A stretch of DNA of 64,000 nucleotides from Pseudomonadota bacterium (GTDB lineage Bacteria > Pseudomonadota > Alphaproteobacteria > Dongiales > Dongiaceae). The stretch's first letter is position 1. Every line of letters starts with the position of its first letter. The notes under the pieces are model-generated. The model was not told where the DNA came from, ran no database searches, and saw only the letters and a list, made by a program, of their open reading frames with translations. Positions 1 to 8,883 of this stretch are shown one piece after another. The position numbers and the translations under genes are program-made. The DNA is taken from the NCBI GenBank assembly GCA_021792365.1, contig JAJYUT010000007.1, forward strand, positions 124,001 through 188,000, in the 5' to 3' direction.

Positions 1-1
1 G

Positions 2-697
2 GGCCTCGATGCCGCGACCGACATCTCCAGCGGGGATCCGGAGCAGATCGCGCGCGGCGAGGCACGGCTGATGGACGCCTTGCGCGTGGCGCGCGACATT
101 GGCGCGACCCATGTCTGCGGCATTCTCTACTCGGCCTTCCAGAAGTATTTCCTGCCGCCGACGGAGAAGGGGATCGCCGGCTCGATCGACGCGATCCGGC
201 GCTTGTGCGCCGAAGCGGCGAAGAGCGACATCACCATCGGCGTGGAGGTGGTGAACCGTTACGAGAGCAACGTGCTCAACACGGCGGCCCAGGCGGTGGA
301 TTTCTGCAAGCGGGTGGGTGCGCCGAACGTCAAGGTGCATCTCGACACCTATCACATGCATATCGAGGAGGCCGACATCGAGGCGGCGATTGTCGAAACC
401 GGCCCGCTGCTCGGCTATTTCCATATCGGGGAGTCCAATCGCGGCTATCTTGGTGCCGGCTCGCTCGATTTCGACCGGGTGTTCCGCGGCCTCGCCAAGG
501 CGGAGTATCGCGGGCCCATCACTTTCGAATCCTTCTCCTCCGCCGTGGTCAACCAGCCGCTGTCCGGTATCCTGGCGATCTGGCGCAACCTGTGGACCGA
601 CGGCCGCGACCTGGCCGCCCACGCCAAGGACTTCATCGAAGCCCATCTCAAGGCCGCACAGGAAGCGCACGCTCGCAGCAGGGCCGGATTGCAATAG
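2..697 (+). CDS. Sugar phosphate isomerase/epimerase, D-tagatose/D-psicose 3-epimerase type (5' end cut off)
   Basis: The reading frame is open from base 2, so the start lies outside the window; 231 residues are visible. The protein is a TIM-barrel epimerase that should interconvert ketohexoses at C3 in the cytoplasm. The metal-site pattern of D-tagatose/D-psicose 3-epimerases is visible in order: Glu in GVEVVNRYE, Asp in HLDTYHM, His in YFHIGESNRG and Glu in TFESF. The GESNRG stretch is typical of this subgroup. No sugar operon is visible on the downstream side, because the next gene is a permease of a different class 70 bp on. The exact substrate cannot be told from sequence. Confidence 0.85.
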   Translation, partial: GLDAATDISSGDPEQIARGEARLMDALRVARDIGATHVCGILYSAFQKYFLPPTEKGIAGSIDAIRRLCAEAAKSDITIGVEVVNRYESNVLNTAAQAVDFCKRVGAPNVKVHLDTYHMHIEEADIEAAIVETGPLLGYFHIGESNRGYLGAGSLDFDRVFRGLAKAEYRGPITFESFSSAVVNQPLSGILAIWRNLWTDGRDLAAHAKDFIEAHLKAAQEAHARSRAGLQ

Positions 698-767
698 GCG
701 GGATTCTGTGCGAGGCCTTGGAGGGCAATAGGGGGCTCGCAGGCGGCCGGGTAGGGTCGCCGATTCG

Positions 768-1994
768 ATGACGCTCTTCATCACGATTCTTTTCGCCCTG
801 ACTTATGTCGGGATGGCGATCGGGCGCGTCCCGGGCTCGCGGGTCGATCGCACCGGCATCGCCATGATCGCTGCCGTCGTGCTGGTCGTCGCCGGCACCC
901 TCCCGGGCGATGGGATTGCGGACGCCATCCACTTCCCGACCCTGCTGCTGCTCGCCGGCCTCATGATCCTGTCGGCGCGGGTCGGGGCGGCCGGCTTCTA
1001 TGACGCCGCGGCGGCATGGATCGCTCGCCAGGCGGGGCGCCCGTTGCGCTTGCTGGCCCTGACCGTCGCGATCGGCGGGGTGCTGTCTGCCTTGCTGGTC
1101 AACGACATTGTCGTCTTCGCCATGACTCCGCTGCTTTGCGCAGGGCTCGCCGCGCGCAGGCTGGATGCGCGGCCGTTCCTGTTCGGGCTGGCCGCCGCCA
1201 GCAATGCCGGCTCCGCCGCCACGCTGATCGGCAATCCGCAGAACATCATGATCGGGCAGGTCGGCGATCTCGGATTCTGGTCGTATTTCGCGGCGGCCGT
1301 CGTGCCGGCGCTCCTTGCCCTCGTGGTCTCGTTCGGCTGCGTTGCCTGGGCCTGGCGCGGGAGCCTGCGGGCAGAGGCCGCCGCGGTGGCCGTCGCCGCG
1401 CCGTCCTTCGACCGGCAGCAGACCGGGATCTGCGGCATCGCCCTCGTCGTGTTGCTCGCCCTTTTCACGACTCCGCTGCCGCGGGAGATTTCCGCGCTGC
1501 TGATCGCGGCCTGCCTGATCGTAAGCCGCAGATACGCGACCCGGCAACTGCTGGACGAGATCGACCTGCCGCTGCTGATCCTCTTCGCCTCTCTGTTCGT
1601 GGTGAACGAGGCCTTCGCCCGCACCGGCCTGGCGGAGCAGGCGATGCACGCGCTCGAAGGTCACGGTCTGCTGCCCGATCGCGTCTCGCTGCTGGCGCCC
1701 CTGGCGCTGGTGCTCAGCAATACGATCGGCAACGTCCCGGCGGTGGTCATGATCCTGAAGGTCTGGCACGCCATTCCCGAAGGCACCATGGTCGGGTTGG
1801 CGATCCTTTCGACCCTCGCGGGCAATCTGCTGCTGGTCGGCAGCCTCGCGAACCTGATCGTCGCCGAACGGGCAGCAGGGCAGGGTGTTCATCTCTCCTT
1901 CCGCGATCACGCCAGAGCGGGCGCGCCCCTGACGGTGATCTCCATGCTGCTAGCGGGCGTCTGGCTGTGGGGCACCGGTCTCATGAGCTGGTAG
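768..1994 (+). CDS. SLC13/ArsB-NhaD superfamily permease
   Basis: This 408-residue polytopic inner membrane protein is made almost entirely of hydrophobic segments. It carries the conserved ion-transporter signature around NAGSAATLIGNPQN (about residues 140-153) and a second related half near SNTIGNVPAVV, matching the inverted-repeat layout of the ArsB/NhaD/DASS superfamily. It probably moves an anion or dicarboxylate with Na+ or H+, but the substrate cannot be inferred. No arsenic-resistance regulator or reductase is next to it, so arsenite export is not supported. The ATG at 768 has only a weak purine-rich stretch before it. Confidence 0.8.
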   Translation: MTLFITILFALTYVGMAIGRVPGSRVDRTGIAMIAAVVLVVAGTLPGDGIADAIHFPTLLLLAGLMILSARVGAAGFYDAAAAWIARQAGRPLRLLALTVAIGGVLSALLVNDIVVFAMTPLLCAGLAARRLDARPFLFGLAAASNAGSAATLIGNPQNIMIGQVGDLGFWSYFAAAVVPALLALVVSFGCVAWAWRGSLRAEAAAVAVAAPSFDRQQTGICGIALVVLLALFTTPLPREISALLIAACLIVSRRYATRQLLDEIDLPLLILFASLFVVNEAFARTGLAEQAMHALEGHGLLPDRVSLLAPLALVLSNTIGNVPAVVMILKVWHAIPEGTMVGLAILSTLAGNLLLVGSLANLIVAERAAGQGVHLSFRDHARAGAPLTVISMLLAGVWLWGTGLMSW

Positions 1995-2206
1995 GGTCTC
2001 GCGTGGAGGCGTGATAGGCGATTGCGCCGCTCGCGCGCTGACAGATCGTCCGCCATCGCGGACGCCGCACCGGCAAGGTCGGCTTTTCGAGAAGCTCTGG
2101 GAGGAGCTTTGCGCCCGTTCGGGATCGGGCGGATCAATTCCGCTTGGCGGTTGTTGGAGACTCATGCCGCGTGATGCCTTGGCAACCGCGCATGAGGAGG
2201 CTCCAG

Positions 2207-2719
2207 ATGCCGAGGAAGCAGACGGTCGAGAAGGCCCGCAAGGCGAAACGCGCCGGCGAGGCTCCGACCACCCAGGCGGGGGAGTTCGTCCGCGAGGAGA
2301 TCGAGGACATCCGCCGCGGCAAGCATGGCGCGCGCTCACCCCGGCAGGTGATCGCGATCGGGCTCTCGAAGGCCCGGCGGGCCGGCGTCGACCTGCCGCC
2401 GCCCCCGAAGGGCCGCGCCAAGAAGGCGACGCGGCGCAGCGCCAAATACGCCTATGAGGCCGGCCAGCACAAGCGGAAGACCCGCAAGCAGCCGCGCGTT
2501 TCTCGCGCGGTCACGGAGGTGCTGAAGCAAGAGCCGCGAAGCTCGGCCTCGCGTGCGGCGCTGTCGCGGCAGACCAAACGGGCCGCCGCCCGGCGGCCGC
2601 CGAGCGAGCGCTCCGCCGCGGCGCGAAAGGCGGCTGGAACCAAGGGCGTCGCCGGGCGGAAGGAAGCGGCCCGCAAGGCGGCCCGGACGCGCGCCCGCAA
2701 CCGACGCAAGGCGGCCTGA
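2207..2719 (+). CDS. DUF6496-type basic, lysine/arginine/alanine-rich protein
   Basis: The ATG at 2207 follows GAGGAGG with six bases between, so it is preferred over the upstream in-frame starts at 2144 and 2192. The 170-residue product starts with a short conserved module (a G-K-H segment, then a segment ending AIGLSKARRAG, about residues 30-60) of the DUF6496 type. The remainder is a low-complexity Lys/Arg/Ala tail resembling histone H1-like or DNA-binding tails. It is followed after 17 bp by a DUF892 gene, a common pairing in stress loci. The function is unknown; nucleic-acid binding is inferred only from charge. Confidence 0.75.
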   Translation: MPRKQTVEKARKAKRAGEAPTTQAGEFVREEIEDIRRGKHGARSPRQVIAIGLSKARRAGVDLPPPPKGRAKKATRRSAKYAYEAGQHKRKTRKQPRVSRAVTEVLKQEPRSSASRAALSRQTKRAAARRPPSERSAAARKAAGTKGVAGRKEAARKAARTRARNRRKAA

Positions 2720-2736
2720 AGCGAGGAGGAATGACC

Positions 2737-3231
2737 ATGGAAATCAGCACGTTCAAGGATCTGTATCTGGCGGAACTGCAGGAATTGGCGAGCGCGGAGC
2801 GGGAGTTCATCGCCAGCGTGGGGCGTATCGCACCGATGGCCTCGCACCAGCGGCTGAAGAACGCGCTGATCCGGCATTGCGAAGAGGCCGATGTCCAGAT
2901 GCAGACCGTCGAATCCATCCTGCGCCGGCACAACGCCGACCCCGCCGCGCACACCGATCAGGCCATGCAGGCGCTGGTGCGGGAAGGCGACAAGATGCTG
3001 TCCATCCTGCAGGGCGGTGAGGTGCGGGATGCGGGCCTGGTCGCATCGATCCAGAAGCTGCTGCACTACCGTATCGCAGCCTATGGCACGGCGGCGGCTT
3101 TGGCTGGCCAGCTCGATTACCGCGACGACCAGGATATGCTGCATCAGAGCCTCGAGCGCGAGAAGAAGGTGGACAAGCTGCTGACCCAGCTTGCCAAGAC
3201 CGAGGTGAACCGCGACGCCTTGGCCGCCTGA
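2737..3231 (+). CDS. DUF892 / YciE-YciF ferritin-like protein
   Basis: The product is 164 residues and mostly helical, and it matches the YciE/YciF (DUF892) ferritin-like family, whose members are four-helix bundles linked to osmotic and oxidative stress. The opening FKDLYLAELQEL, the central HCEEAD and the late HYRIAAYGTAAALA are characteristic blocks with Glu/His residues that could bind metal. The ATG at 2737 lies seven bases after AGGAGG; the ATG at 2731 overlaps that site and is less likely. It sits between a DUF6496 gene and a PEBP gene, all on the same strand with short gaps, which suggests a stress operon. Confidence 0.88.
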   Translation: MEISTFKDLYLAELQELASAEREFIASVGRIAPMASHQRLKNALIRHCEEADVQMQTVESILRRHNADPAAHTDQAMQALVREGDKMLSILQGGEVRDAGLVASIQKLLHYRIAAYGTAAALAGQLDYRDDQDMLHQSLEREKKVDKLLTQLAKTEVNRDALAA

Positions 3232-3241
3232 GGAGGTCCGC

Positions 3242-3706
3242 ATGGCGTTCGAATTGAGAAGCCCGGCCTTCGCGGACCGGCAGCGGATCCCGGAGAAGTA
3301 TACCGCCGATGGCGAGGATGTCTCGCCGCCGCTGGAGTGGTCCGACGCGCCGGAGGGAACCCGCAGCTTCGCGCTGATCGTCGAGGATCCAGACGCGCCG
3401 GCGGGGACCTTCCGTCACTGGGGCGTCTATAACATCATGGCCAACCGCGACCGCTTGCCGGAGGCAGTCGGCCATGGGGCCAAGACGGAGGACCTCGGCA
3501 TGGGCGTCAACGATTTCGGGGAGCCTGGCTATCGTGGACCCGCGCCGCCCAAGGGCCACGGCACCCATCACTACCAGTTCACGCTGCTTGCGCTGGATGT
3601 CCAGGGATTGACTCAGCCGCCGAAGATGGCCGTCGGCGATCTCTGGAAGGCGACGGTGGGGCATGTCCTCGACCAGACGGAGCTGGTCGGAACCTATTCG
3701 CGCTGA
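3242..3706 (+). CDS. YbhB/YbcL-type phosphatidylethanolamine-binding (PEBP) protein
   Basis: The product is 154 residues and has the PEBP fold signature: SPPLEWSDAPEGTRSFALI near residue 30, a D-P-D-A-P loop, HWGVYNI and the later GPAPPKGHGTHHY ligand-pocket motif. Bacterial members are small soluble proteins of unclear role that often travel with stress genes. GAGGAGG six bases before the ATG is an excellent ribosome binding site. A hairpin (TGAGGCG/CGCCTCA, 3704-3725) overlaps the stop codon and may end this three-gene unit, although it has no T tract. Confidence 0.92.
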   Translation: MAFELRSPAFADRQRIPEKYTADGEDVSPPLEWSDAPEGTRSFALIVEDPDAPAGTFRHWGVYNIMANRDRLPEAVGHGAKTEDLGMGVNDFGEPGYRGPAPPKGHGTHHYQFTLLALDVQGLTQPPKMAVGDLWKATVGHVLDQTELVGTYSR

Positions 3707-3725
3707 GGCGCGCCACGACGCCTCA
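3704..3725 (+). terminator. Hairpin overlapping the end of the PEBP gene
   Basis: The arms TGAGGCG (3704-3710) and CGCCTCA (3719-3725) are perfectly complementary around an eight-base loop. No T run follows, so this may be a weak or Rho-assisted terminator, or an mRNA-stabilising structure, between the DUF6496-DUF892-PEBP unit and hsp20. Confidence 0.4.
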
Positions 3726-3804
3726 AGGTCCCAAGGCGGCTGCCACGCGGTGTTGAATTGCCGGCGCCGCACCACAAGTCTGGAAGGATCGATCGAGCAC
3801 CTTC

Positions 3805-4224
3805 ATGACGAATGATCCCGCACGCGACTGGATGTGGTCGCAGGCCTGCGAATTGCTTGCGCGTGCCGAGCGCATGAATCGCGAGTTCTTCAGGCCCATG
3901 GGTCTGCTGGCCCGTGCGCCGGTCTGGGAGCCTCCGATCGACATCCTGGAGACGGAGGACGCGGTGCTGGTGCTGGTGGCGCTTCCTGGGGTGAACGTCG
4001 ATCAGGCGGAAGCGGTGATCGACGAGGGGCACCTGGTGATCGGCGGAATCAGGGTGCTTCCGCCGGAACTGCGCACCGCCACCATTCACCGGCTCGAACT
4101 GCCGCAGGGCCGGTTCTACCGGCGGGTCGCCCTGCCGCCCGGCCGCTACAGCGATGTCGGACGGGCTTCGGTTGCCGGCTGCCTCCTCATCACTCTGCAG
4201 AAGGCGAGAGGGTCCCTTGGCTGA
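3805..4224 (+). CDS. Hsp20/alpha-crystallin small heat shock protein
   Basis: The product is 139 residues. After a short N-terminal arm it has a small alpha-crystallin-type domain (about residues 42-135). PPIDILETEDAVLVLVALPG opens the domain, a RFYRRVALPPG stretch corresponds to the usual F-x-R-x-x-x-LP block, and the final SVAGCLLITLQKA takes the place of the usual NGVLTV. It is a probable ATP-independent holdase in the cytoplasm. The stop codon overlaps the proposed TTG start of lon by eight bases, so the two genes are very likely translated together. The ribosome binding site before 3805 is weak. Confidence 0.85.
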   Translation: MTNDPARDWMWSQACELLARAERMNREFFRPMGLLARAPVWEPPIDILETEDAVLVLVALPGVNVDQAEAVIDEGHLVIGGIRVLPPELRTATIHRLELPQGRFYRRVALPPGRYSDVGRASVAGCLLITLQKARGSLG

Positions 4225-6652
4225 AACGCAGATGCTGTCACCGCCCGATGATGCGCCCGCGCGCTCGGCGCAGAGCTATGCACCGCTTCCGCCGGATGCG
4301 ATCGCCATCGTCCCCGTGCGGAACATCGTGCTGTTTCCGGGGCTGGTGATCCCCATCACGATCGGCCGCAGGAAGTCGGCGATGGCGGCGCAGCACGCGC
4401 TGCGCGAGCAGCAGCAGATCGGCATCCTGCTGCAGCGCGATGCCGAGCAGGCGGAGCCGGTTCCGCTCGACATGCACCGCATGGGCACCATCGCCAATGT
4501 CGTCCGCTTCGTCACTGCGCCCGACGGGTCGCATCATCTGGTCTGCCAGGGAGAGCAGCGGTTCCAGGTACTGGAGTTTCTCAACGGCTGGCCGTTCCTG
4601 GTGGCGCGCGTCTTGCGCTTGCCGGAGGCGGAATCGCGCAGCCCCGAGATCGAAGCCCGCTTCGTGAACCTGAAGACGCAGGCCGTCGACGCGATTCAGT
4701 TGCTGCCGCAGGCGCCCGCTGAGCTGGTCGACGCCGTCCAGTCGATCGAATCGCCGCCTGCTTTGGCCGATTTCGCCATCGCCTATATGGACGTCAAACC
4801 CGCCGAGAAGCAGGAGGTGCTCGAGACTCTCGACGTCGCCGCCCGCATGGAGAAGGTGTCCAGCCTGCTCGCCCATCGCATCGAGGTGCTGCGCCTGTCG
4901 CAGGAGATCGGCCGGCAGACCAGGGCCGCGCTCGACGAGCGCCAGCGCGAGGTCCTGCTGCGCGAGCAGATGGCCGCCATCCAGCGCCAGCTTGGAGAAG
5001 GCGAGGAGGAGGGCAAGGCGGCCGAGATCGCGGAACTGGACCAGGCGATCGCCAAGGCAGGCATGCCGAAGGAGGTCGAGGACCAGGCGCGCAAGGAGAT
5101 GCGCAGGCTGCAGCGCATGCCGGACTCCGCCGCCGAATACGGCATGGTGCGGACCTATCTCGAATGGCTGATCGAGCTGCCCTGGAGCCTGCCGGAGGAG
5201 GCGCCCATAGAGATCGCCGAGGCCCGCCGCATCCTCGACGAGGATCATTTCGGGCTGGAGAAGATCAAGCAGCGGATCGTCGAGTTCCTCGCCGTGCGCA
5301 AGCTGGCGCCGCAGGGCAGGGCGCCCATCCTGTGCTTCGTCGGCCCGCCCGGCGTCGGCAAGACCTCGCTCGGCCAGTCGATCGCGCGCGCGATGAACCG
5401 CAAGTTCGTGCGCGTGAGTCTCGGCGGCGTACATGACGAGGCGGAGATCCGCGGACATCGGCGAACCTATATCGGCGCCCTGCCCGGCAACATCATCCAG
5501 GCGATCCGCAAGGCGGGAGCGCGCAACTGCGTGATGATGCTGGACGAGATCGACAAGCTCGGCGCCGGGATCCAGGGTGATCCGCGGGCGGCGCTTCTCG
5601 AAGTGCTCGATCCCGAGCAGAACAACACCTTCCGCGACAACTATCTCGGCGTGCCGTTCGACCTCAGCCGCGTGGTATTCCTCACCACCGCCAACATGCT
5701 GGAGACCATTCCCGGCCCGCTCCGGGACCGCATGGAGATCATCAGCCTCGCCGGCTACACCGCCGAGGAGAAGCTGCAGATCGCGCGGCGCTACCTGCTG
5801 CGCCGGCAGATGGACGCGAACGGGCTCAAGGAAGGCCAGGCGGAGATCGCCGATGATGCGATCCGCGAGATCATCCAGCACTACACGCGCGAAGCGGGCG
5901 TGCGGAACCTGGAGCGCGAAATCGGGCGGGTCCTGCGCCATGCCGCCGTCCGCATCGCGGAGGGACAGGGCGGCCCGATCCGCATCGGCAGCGAGGATTT
6001 GGCCGCCATCCTGGGTGCACCGCGCTTCGAGAGCGAAGTCGCCATGCGCACCAGCACTCCCGGGGTCGCCACCGGCCTTGCCTGGACGCCTTTCGGCGGC
6101 GAAATCCTGTTCATCGAGGCGACGCGCCTGCCGGGCACCGGGCGGCTCATCCTGACCGGGCAATTGGGCGACGTCATGAAGGAGAGCGCCCAGGCCGCGC
6201 TCAGCATCGTGAAGAACCGCGCGGCTGAGCTCGGCATCGCGCCGGAGCGCTTCAGTAATGTCGATATCCACGTCCATGTGCCGGCCGGCGCGACGCCGAA
6301 GGACGGCCCGAGCGCCGGCGTCGCGATGTTCCTGGCCTTGGCATCTCTGTTCGCCGACCGTACCGTGCGCAGCGATACGGCGATGACTGGCGAGATCAGC
6401 CTGCGCGGCCTGGTGCTGCCGGTCGGCGGCATCAAGGAGAAGGTGGTCGCCGCCCATCGCGCCGGCATCAGGCGCGTGATGCTGCCCGCCCGCAACCGCA
6501 AGGATTTCGAGGACATCCCCGAAGAGGCCCGCAAGGAGATCGAGTTCCTCTGGCTCGAGCGGGTGGAGGAGGCCGTGTCAGCCGCGCTGGACGCCAGCCA
6601 GCAGGACGAGGCAAGTGCCGCGCCGCCTGCGGAGCGCGCGCTCGGCGCGTAG
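4217..6652 (+). CDS. lon: ATP-dependent Lon protease
   Basis: The product is 811 residues: an N-terminal substrate-binding domain (from VPVRNIVLFPG), a coiled middle part, an AAA+ module with Walker A GPPGVGKTS near residue 376 and a Walker B ending MMLDEIDKLG, and the C-terminal protease with PKDGPSAG (catalytic Ser about 699) and GGIKEK (catalytic Lys about 742). It degrades misfolded and regulatory proteins in the cytoplasm. The TTG at 4217 is chosen because GAGAGGG lies just upstream; the ATG at 4232 is the alternative. Coupling to hsp20 suggests a stress-dedicated Lon, possibly a second copy in this genome. That last point is inference. Confidence 0.93.
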   Translation: MAETQMLSPPDDAPARSAQSYAPLPPDAIAIVPVRNIVLFPGLVIPITIGRRKSAMAAQHALREQQQIGILLQRDAEQAEPVPLDMHRMGTIANVVRFVTAPDGSHHLVCQGEQRFQVLEFLNGWPFLVARVLRLPEAESRSPEIEARFVNLKTQAVDAIQLLPQAPAELVDAVQSIESPPALADFAIAYMDVKPAEKQEVLETLDVAARMEKVSSLLAHRIEVLRLSQEIGRQTRAALDERQREVLLREQMAAIQRQLGEGEEEGKAAEIAELDQAIAKAGMPKEVEDQARKEMRRLQRMPDSAAEYGMVRTYLEWLIELPWSLPEEAPIEIAEARRILDEDHFGLEKIKQRIVEFLAVRKLAPQGRAPILCFVGPPGVGKTSLGQSIARAMNRKFVRVSLGGVHDEAEIRGHRRTYIGALPGNIIQAIRKAGARNCVMMLDEIDKLGAGIQGDPRAALLEVLDPEQNNTFRDNYLGVPFDLSRVVFLTTANMLETIPGPLRDRMEIISLAGYTAEEKLQIARRYLLRRQMDANGLKEGQAEIADDAIREIIQHYTREAGVRNLEREIGRVLRHAAVRIAEGQGGPIRIGSEDLAAILGAPRFESEVAMRTSTPGVATGLAWTPFGGEILFIEATRLPGTGRLILTGQLGDVMKESAQAALSIVKNRAAELGIAPERFSNVDIHVHVPAGATPKDGPSAGVAMFLALASLFADRTVRSDTAMTGEISLRGLVLPVGGIKEKVVAAHRAGIRRVMLPARNRKDFEDIPEEARKEIEFLWLERVEEAVSAALDASQQDEASAAPPAERALGA

Positions 6653-6673
6653 GCGTTGCTTGGAAGCGCGATT

Positions 6674-7510
6674 TCAGCCGCGCAAGCCTGCTTCGATCTG
6701 GTGCAGTTTTCTCAGCAGCACGTGGTGCAGGTGATCGACCTTTTCGTGCAGGTGTGAGACCTCGAGCTCGGCCTTCAGGTTGACTTCGTAGTCGACGTCG
6801 GCGCGGATGCGGTCCTTGACCGATTGCCGGTTCTGGCTGAGCAGCACGATGACGGACAGGAAGATCGCCTCGAGCGAGACGCACATCGTCAGCAGGCCGA
6901 ACGGGAACGGATCGAAGGCGGGCAGGCCGGGTATCGTATTCAATCCGATCCAGAGCGTGAACCAGACGCCATGGAGCGCGAGGAACGCAAGGCTGCCGCT
7001 GAAGGCGGCGATGGCGTCGGTGATGCGCTCCAGCGTCGTCAGCTTGGTTTCCGTCTCCTCGTTGGCGTTGCGCGTGGCCATCTGCCGCAGGCGGGTGGTG
7101 GTGGCGCGCATGCGGCCGCCCATCACCGCCATCATGTCGAGTGCCGCTTCCGGGCGGCGGCGGATGAAATCGACCAGGGTGGCACGATCGAGAGCGAGCA
7201 GCTCGGCGTCTTCGAGAACCGTGGCGTGGGCGGTGCGCGCGCCGTGGTCCAGCAGCGAGAGCTCGCCAAACAGGTCGCCGCGGGTGACGGTGGTGAGCAC
7301 GAGCTTCTGGCCAAGCTTGTCCGTGGTGGCCAGCTCCACCCGGCCGGAGCAGACGACATACATCCGGTCACCGGGCTCGCCCTCCTCGAAGATGACGTGT
7401 CCGGGGGGATAGCTGGCCTGCTCCATCATCTGGCCCAAAGCGGCGCGCTCGTCGGAATCCAGCAGATGGAACAAGGGCACTTCGGCGAGCAGGGAAACCA
7501 AGGGCGACAT
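6674..7510 (-). CDS. Cyclic-nucleotide-binding domain plus DUF1003 membrane protein
   Basis: The product is 278 residues. Residues about 10-125 form a CRP-type cyclic-nucleotide-binding domain (PPGHVIFEEGEPGDRMYVV, then GDLFGELSLLD with ARTAHA in the phosphate-binding cassette position). Next comes a DUF1003 part with two membrane segments (about 170-190 and 200-225) and a charged C-terminal coiled coil. There is no helix-turn-helix, so it is not a CRP-type regulator; it probably senses a ligand at the membrane. The ATG at 7510 has AGGA upstream and is preferred to the GTG at 7540. The gene faces lon with 21 bp between. Confidence 0.85.
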   Translation of the reverse strand: MSPLVSLLAEVPLFHLLDSDERAALGQMMEQASYPPGHVIFEEGEPGDRMYVVCSGRVELATTDKLGQKLVLTTVTRGDLFGELSLLDHGARTAHATVLEDAELLALDRATLVDFIRRRPEAALDMMAVMGGRMRATTTRLRQMATRNANEETETKLTTLERITDAIAAFSGSLAFLALHGVWFTLWIGLNTIPGLPAFDPFPFGLLTMCVSLEAIFLSVIVLLSQNRQSVKDRIRADVDYEVNLKAELEVSHLHEKVDHLHHVLLRKLHQIEAGLRG

Positions 7511-7688
7511 GCGGATCGATCCTGTTAATTGAGCCGGCACCCCAGATGATTCCGGCAGCCGGACCTATACTTGCGTTGTTCCGTCCATGCTGCAACCCAG
7601 AAGGGAAGGGCGGCGGTCGCGGCGCGCGCTGGACACGTCCGATCCAATGCCAGGGAGATCTTGGAGAGGCAAGTGTGCCGCGCGGCGG

Positions 7689-8702
7689 CTACTGCGCACC
7701 TTGCGGCTGGCTTGACTCATCGGGAACGTCGTGGGGCTCGCTGCGCACTTCCGCGCGCGTAAGATGTATCACGATGTGGCCGAGCGCGATCGCGCCGTCG
7801 TAGCGCACTGGCACCGGCGGCAGATCCTTCCGGATCGGCGCGACCCATATGGTCGGCGGCGCCGATGAATCGGCATTTCCCTGGCGACCCGACCGCCAAC
7901 TCTTTCGAAAGCCCGAGATGCGCTTGACGCTGAAAGTGCAGCGCACCGCCGGTCCCTGATAGATGGAATAGTCGCTGGGCGGCAGTATCGCCTCGCCGCC
8001 ATGCTCCATGATCAGGTCGTAGCGGCGCTGGCCGTCGAACAGCGGCACGGTCTGGTCGCAGCGGCCGCTCTGCTCCAGCGCCCGGCTGGCAGCGAGGGCG
8101 AAGCTCAGCGGATCGACCGTGCCCTCCGGCAGTGTTTGCGGCAACTCGCCTTCGATGTCGGGATCGGGTTCCGGCGGCGGATTCTGCTGAAGCTCATAGC
8201 GGCCTTCCGCGGCGAAACCGAGATGCACAACCCGCCGATTGTGCTGCCAGTCGGATTCCGCCACGTAGTTGCGCGGCTCGATCCGGCCGTCATCATCGAC
8301 GCCCTCGGCGGCGAGCTTGATATCCCACTTGTACAGCCACCCGACCATGCCCTGCGTCCCGCCTTCGGCGGTCACCCGGTAGCGGTCCGGCTGCAAGATC
8401 ATGCCTACATCGAGCGTGAAGATGTGGAGACCGCCGAGATAGACATCATAGGTCAGATCGGCGATCCGGGCCGGCGCAGCCTCGGCCGCGCGCGCCGGCA
8501 TGGACGAGAGGCCCGCGGCGCTCACCATCGCGATGACGACACAAGCAAGGCCGAGACGCGCGACCGGGCAAGGCACGCGTCCGATCCCGCTGGTGCGTGG
8601 AAAAACGGGTGCCGCCACACCCAGCCAGCGTCGGCCTGACCGTACGTCCGCGGCATGGGTGCGTCTGAAAGCTTGAACCACAGATATGATCCTCACGCGC
8701 AT
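7689..8702 (-). CDS. DUF3108 secreted protein, copy 1
   Basis: The product is 337 residues from the ATG at 8702; a GTG at 8576 would place the signal peptide (hydrophobic core then PARAAEA) right at the start and is a fair alternative. The mature part is a DUF3108 domain: it opens with LTYDVYLGGLHI and contains the blocks GTVDPLSFALA, SGRCDQTVPLFDGQRRYDL and an R-C-T-F segment. It is probably periplasmic with a beta-barrel-like fold, function unknown. A clear paralogue lies at 21361-22173. An AT-rich stretch just upstream (about 8708-8735) may hold the promoter. Confidence 0.8.
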   Translation of the reverse strand: MRVRIISVVQAFRRTHAADVRSGRRWLGVAAPVFPRTSGIGRVPCPVARLGLACVVIAMVSAAGLSSMPARAAEAAPARIADLTYDVYLGGLHIFTLDVGMILQPDRYRVTAEGGTQGMVGWLYKWDIKLAAEGVDDDGRIEPRNYVAESDWQHNRRVVHLGFAAEGRYELQQNPPPEPDPDIEGELPQTLPEGTVDPLSFALAASRALEQSGRCDQTVPLFDGQRRYDLIMEHGGEAILPPSDYSIYQGPAVRCTFSVKRISGFRKSWRSGRQGNADSSAPPTIWVAPIRKDLPPVPVRYDGAIALGHIVIHLTRAEVRSEPHDVPDESSQPQGAQ

Positions 8703-8883
8703 TTCCACGTTCTGTGAGATATTAACAGAATGATGGGAAAACGAACTCATGGCGTGGCCTGGATCATCTGGTCCGAGAGCCGCTCCCTTGCCGCCCGATG
8801 AGGTTGCCCATACCAGGCGCCGTTCGCGGCATGCCGCGCTCACCACGGCCACACCCCAAATTCGCGGAATACCTCTTGCTGCC

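Noticed and set aside
4238-6457. 739-codon frame opposite lon
   Set aside because: It is a shadow of lon with Leu/Arg/His-rich composition and no domain.
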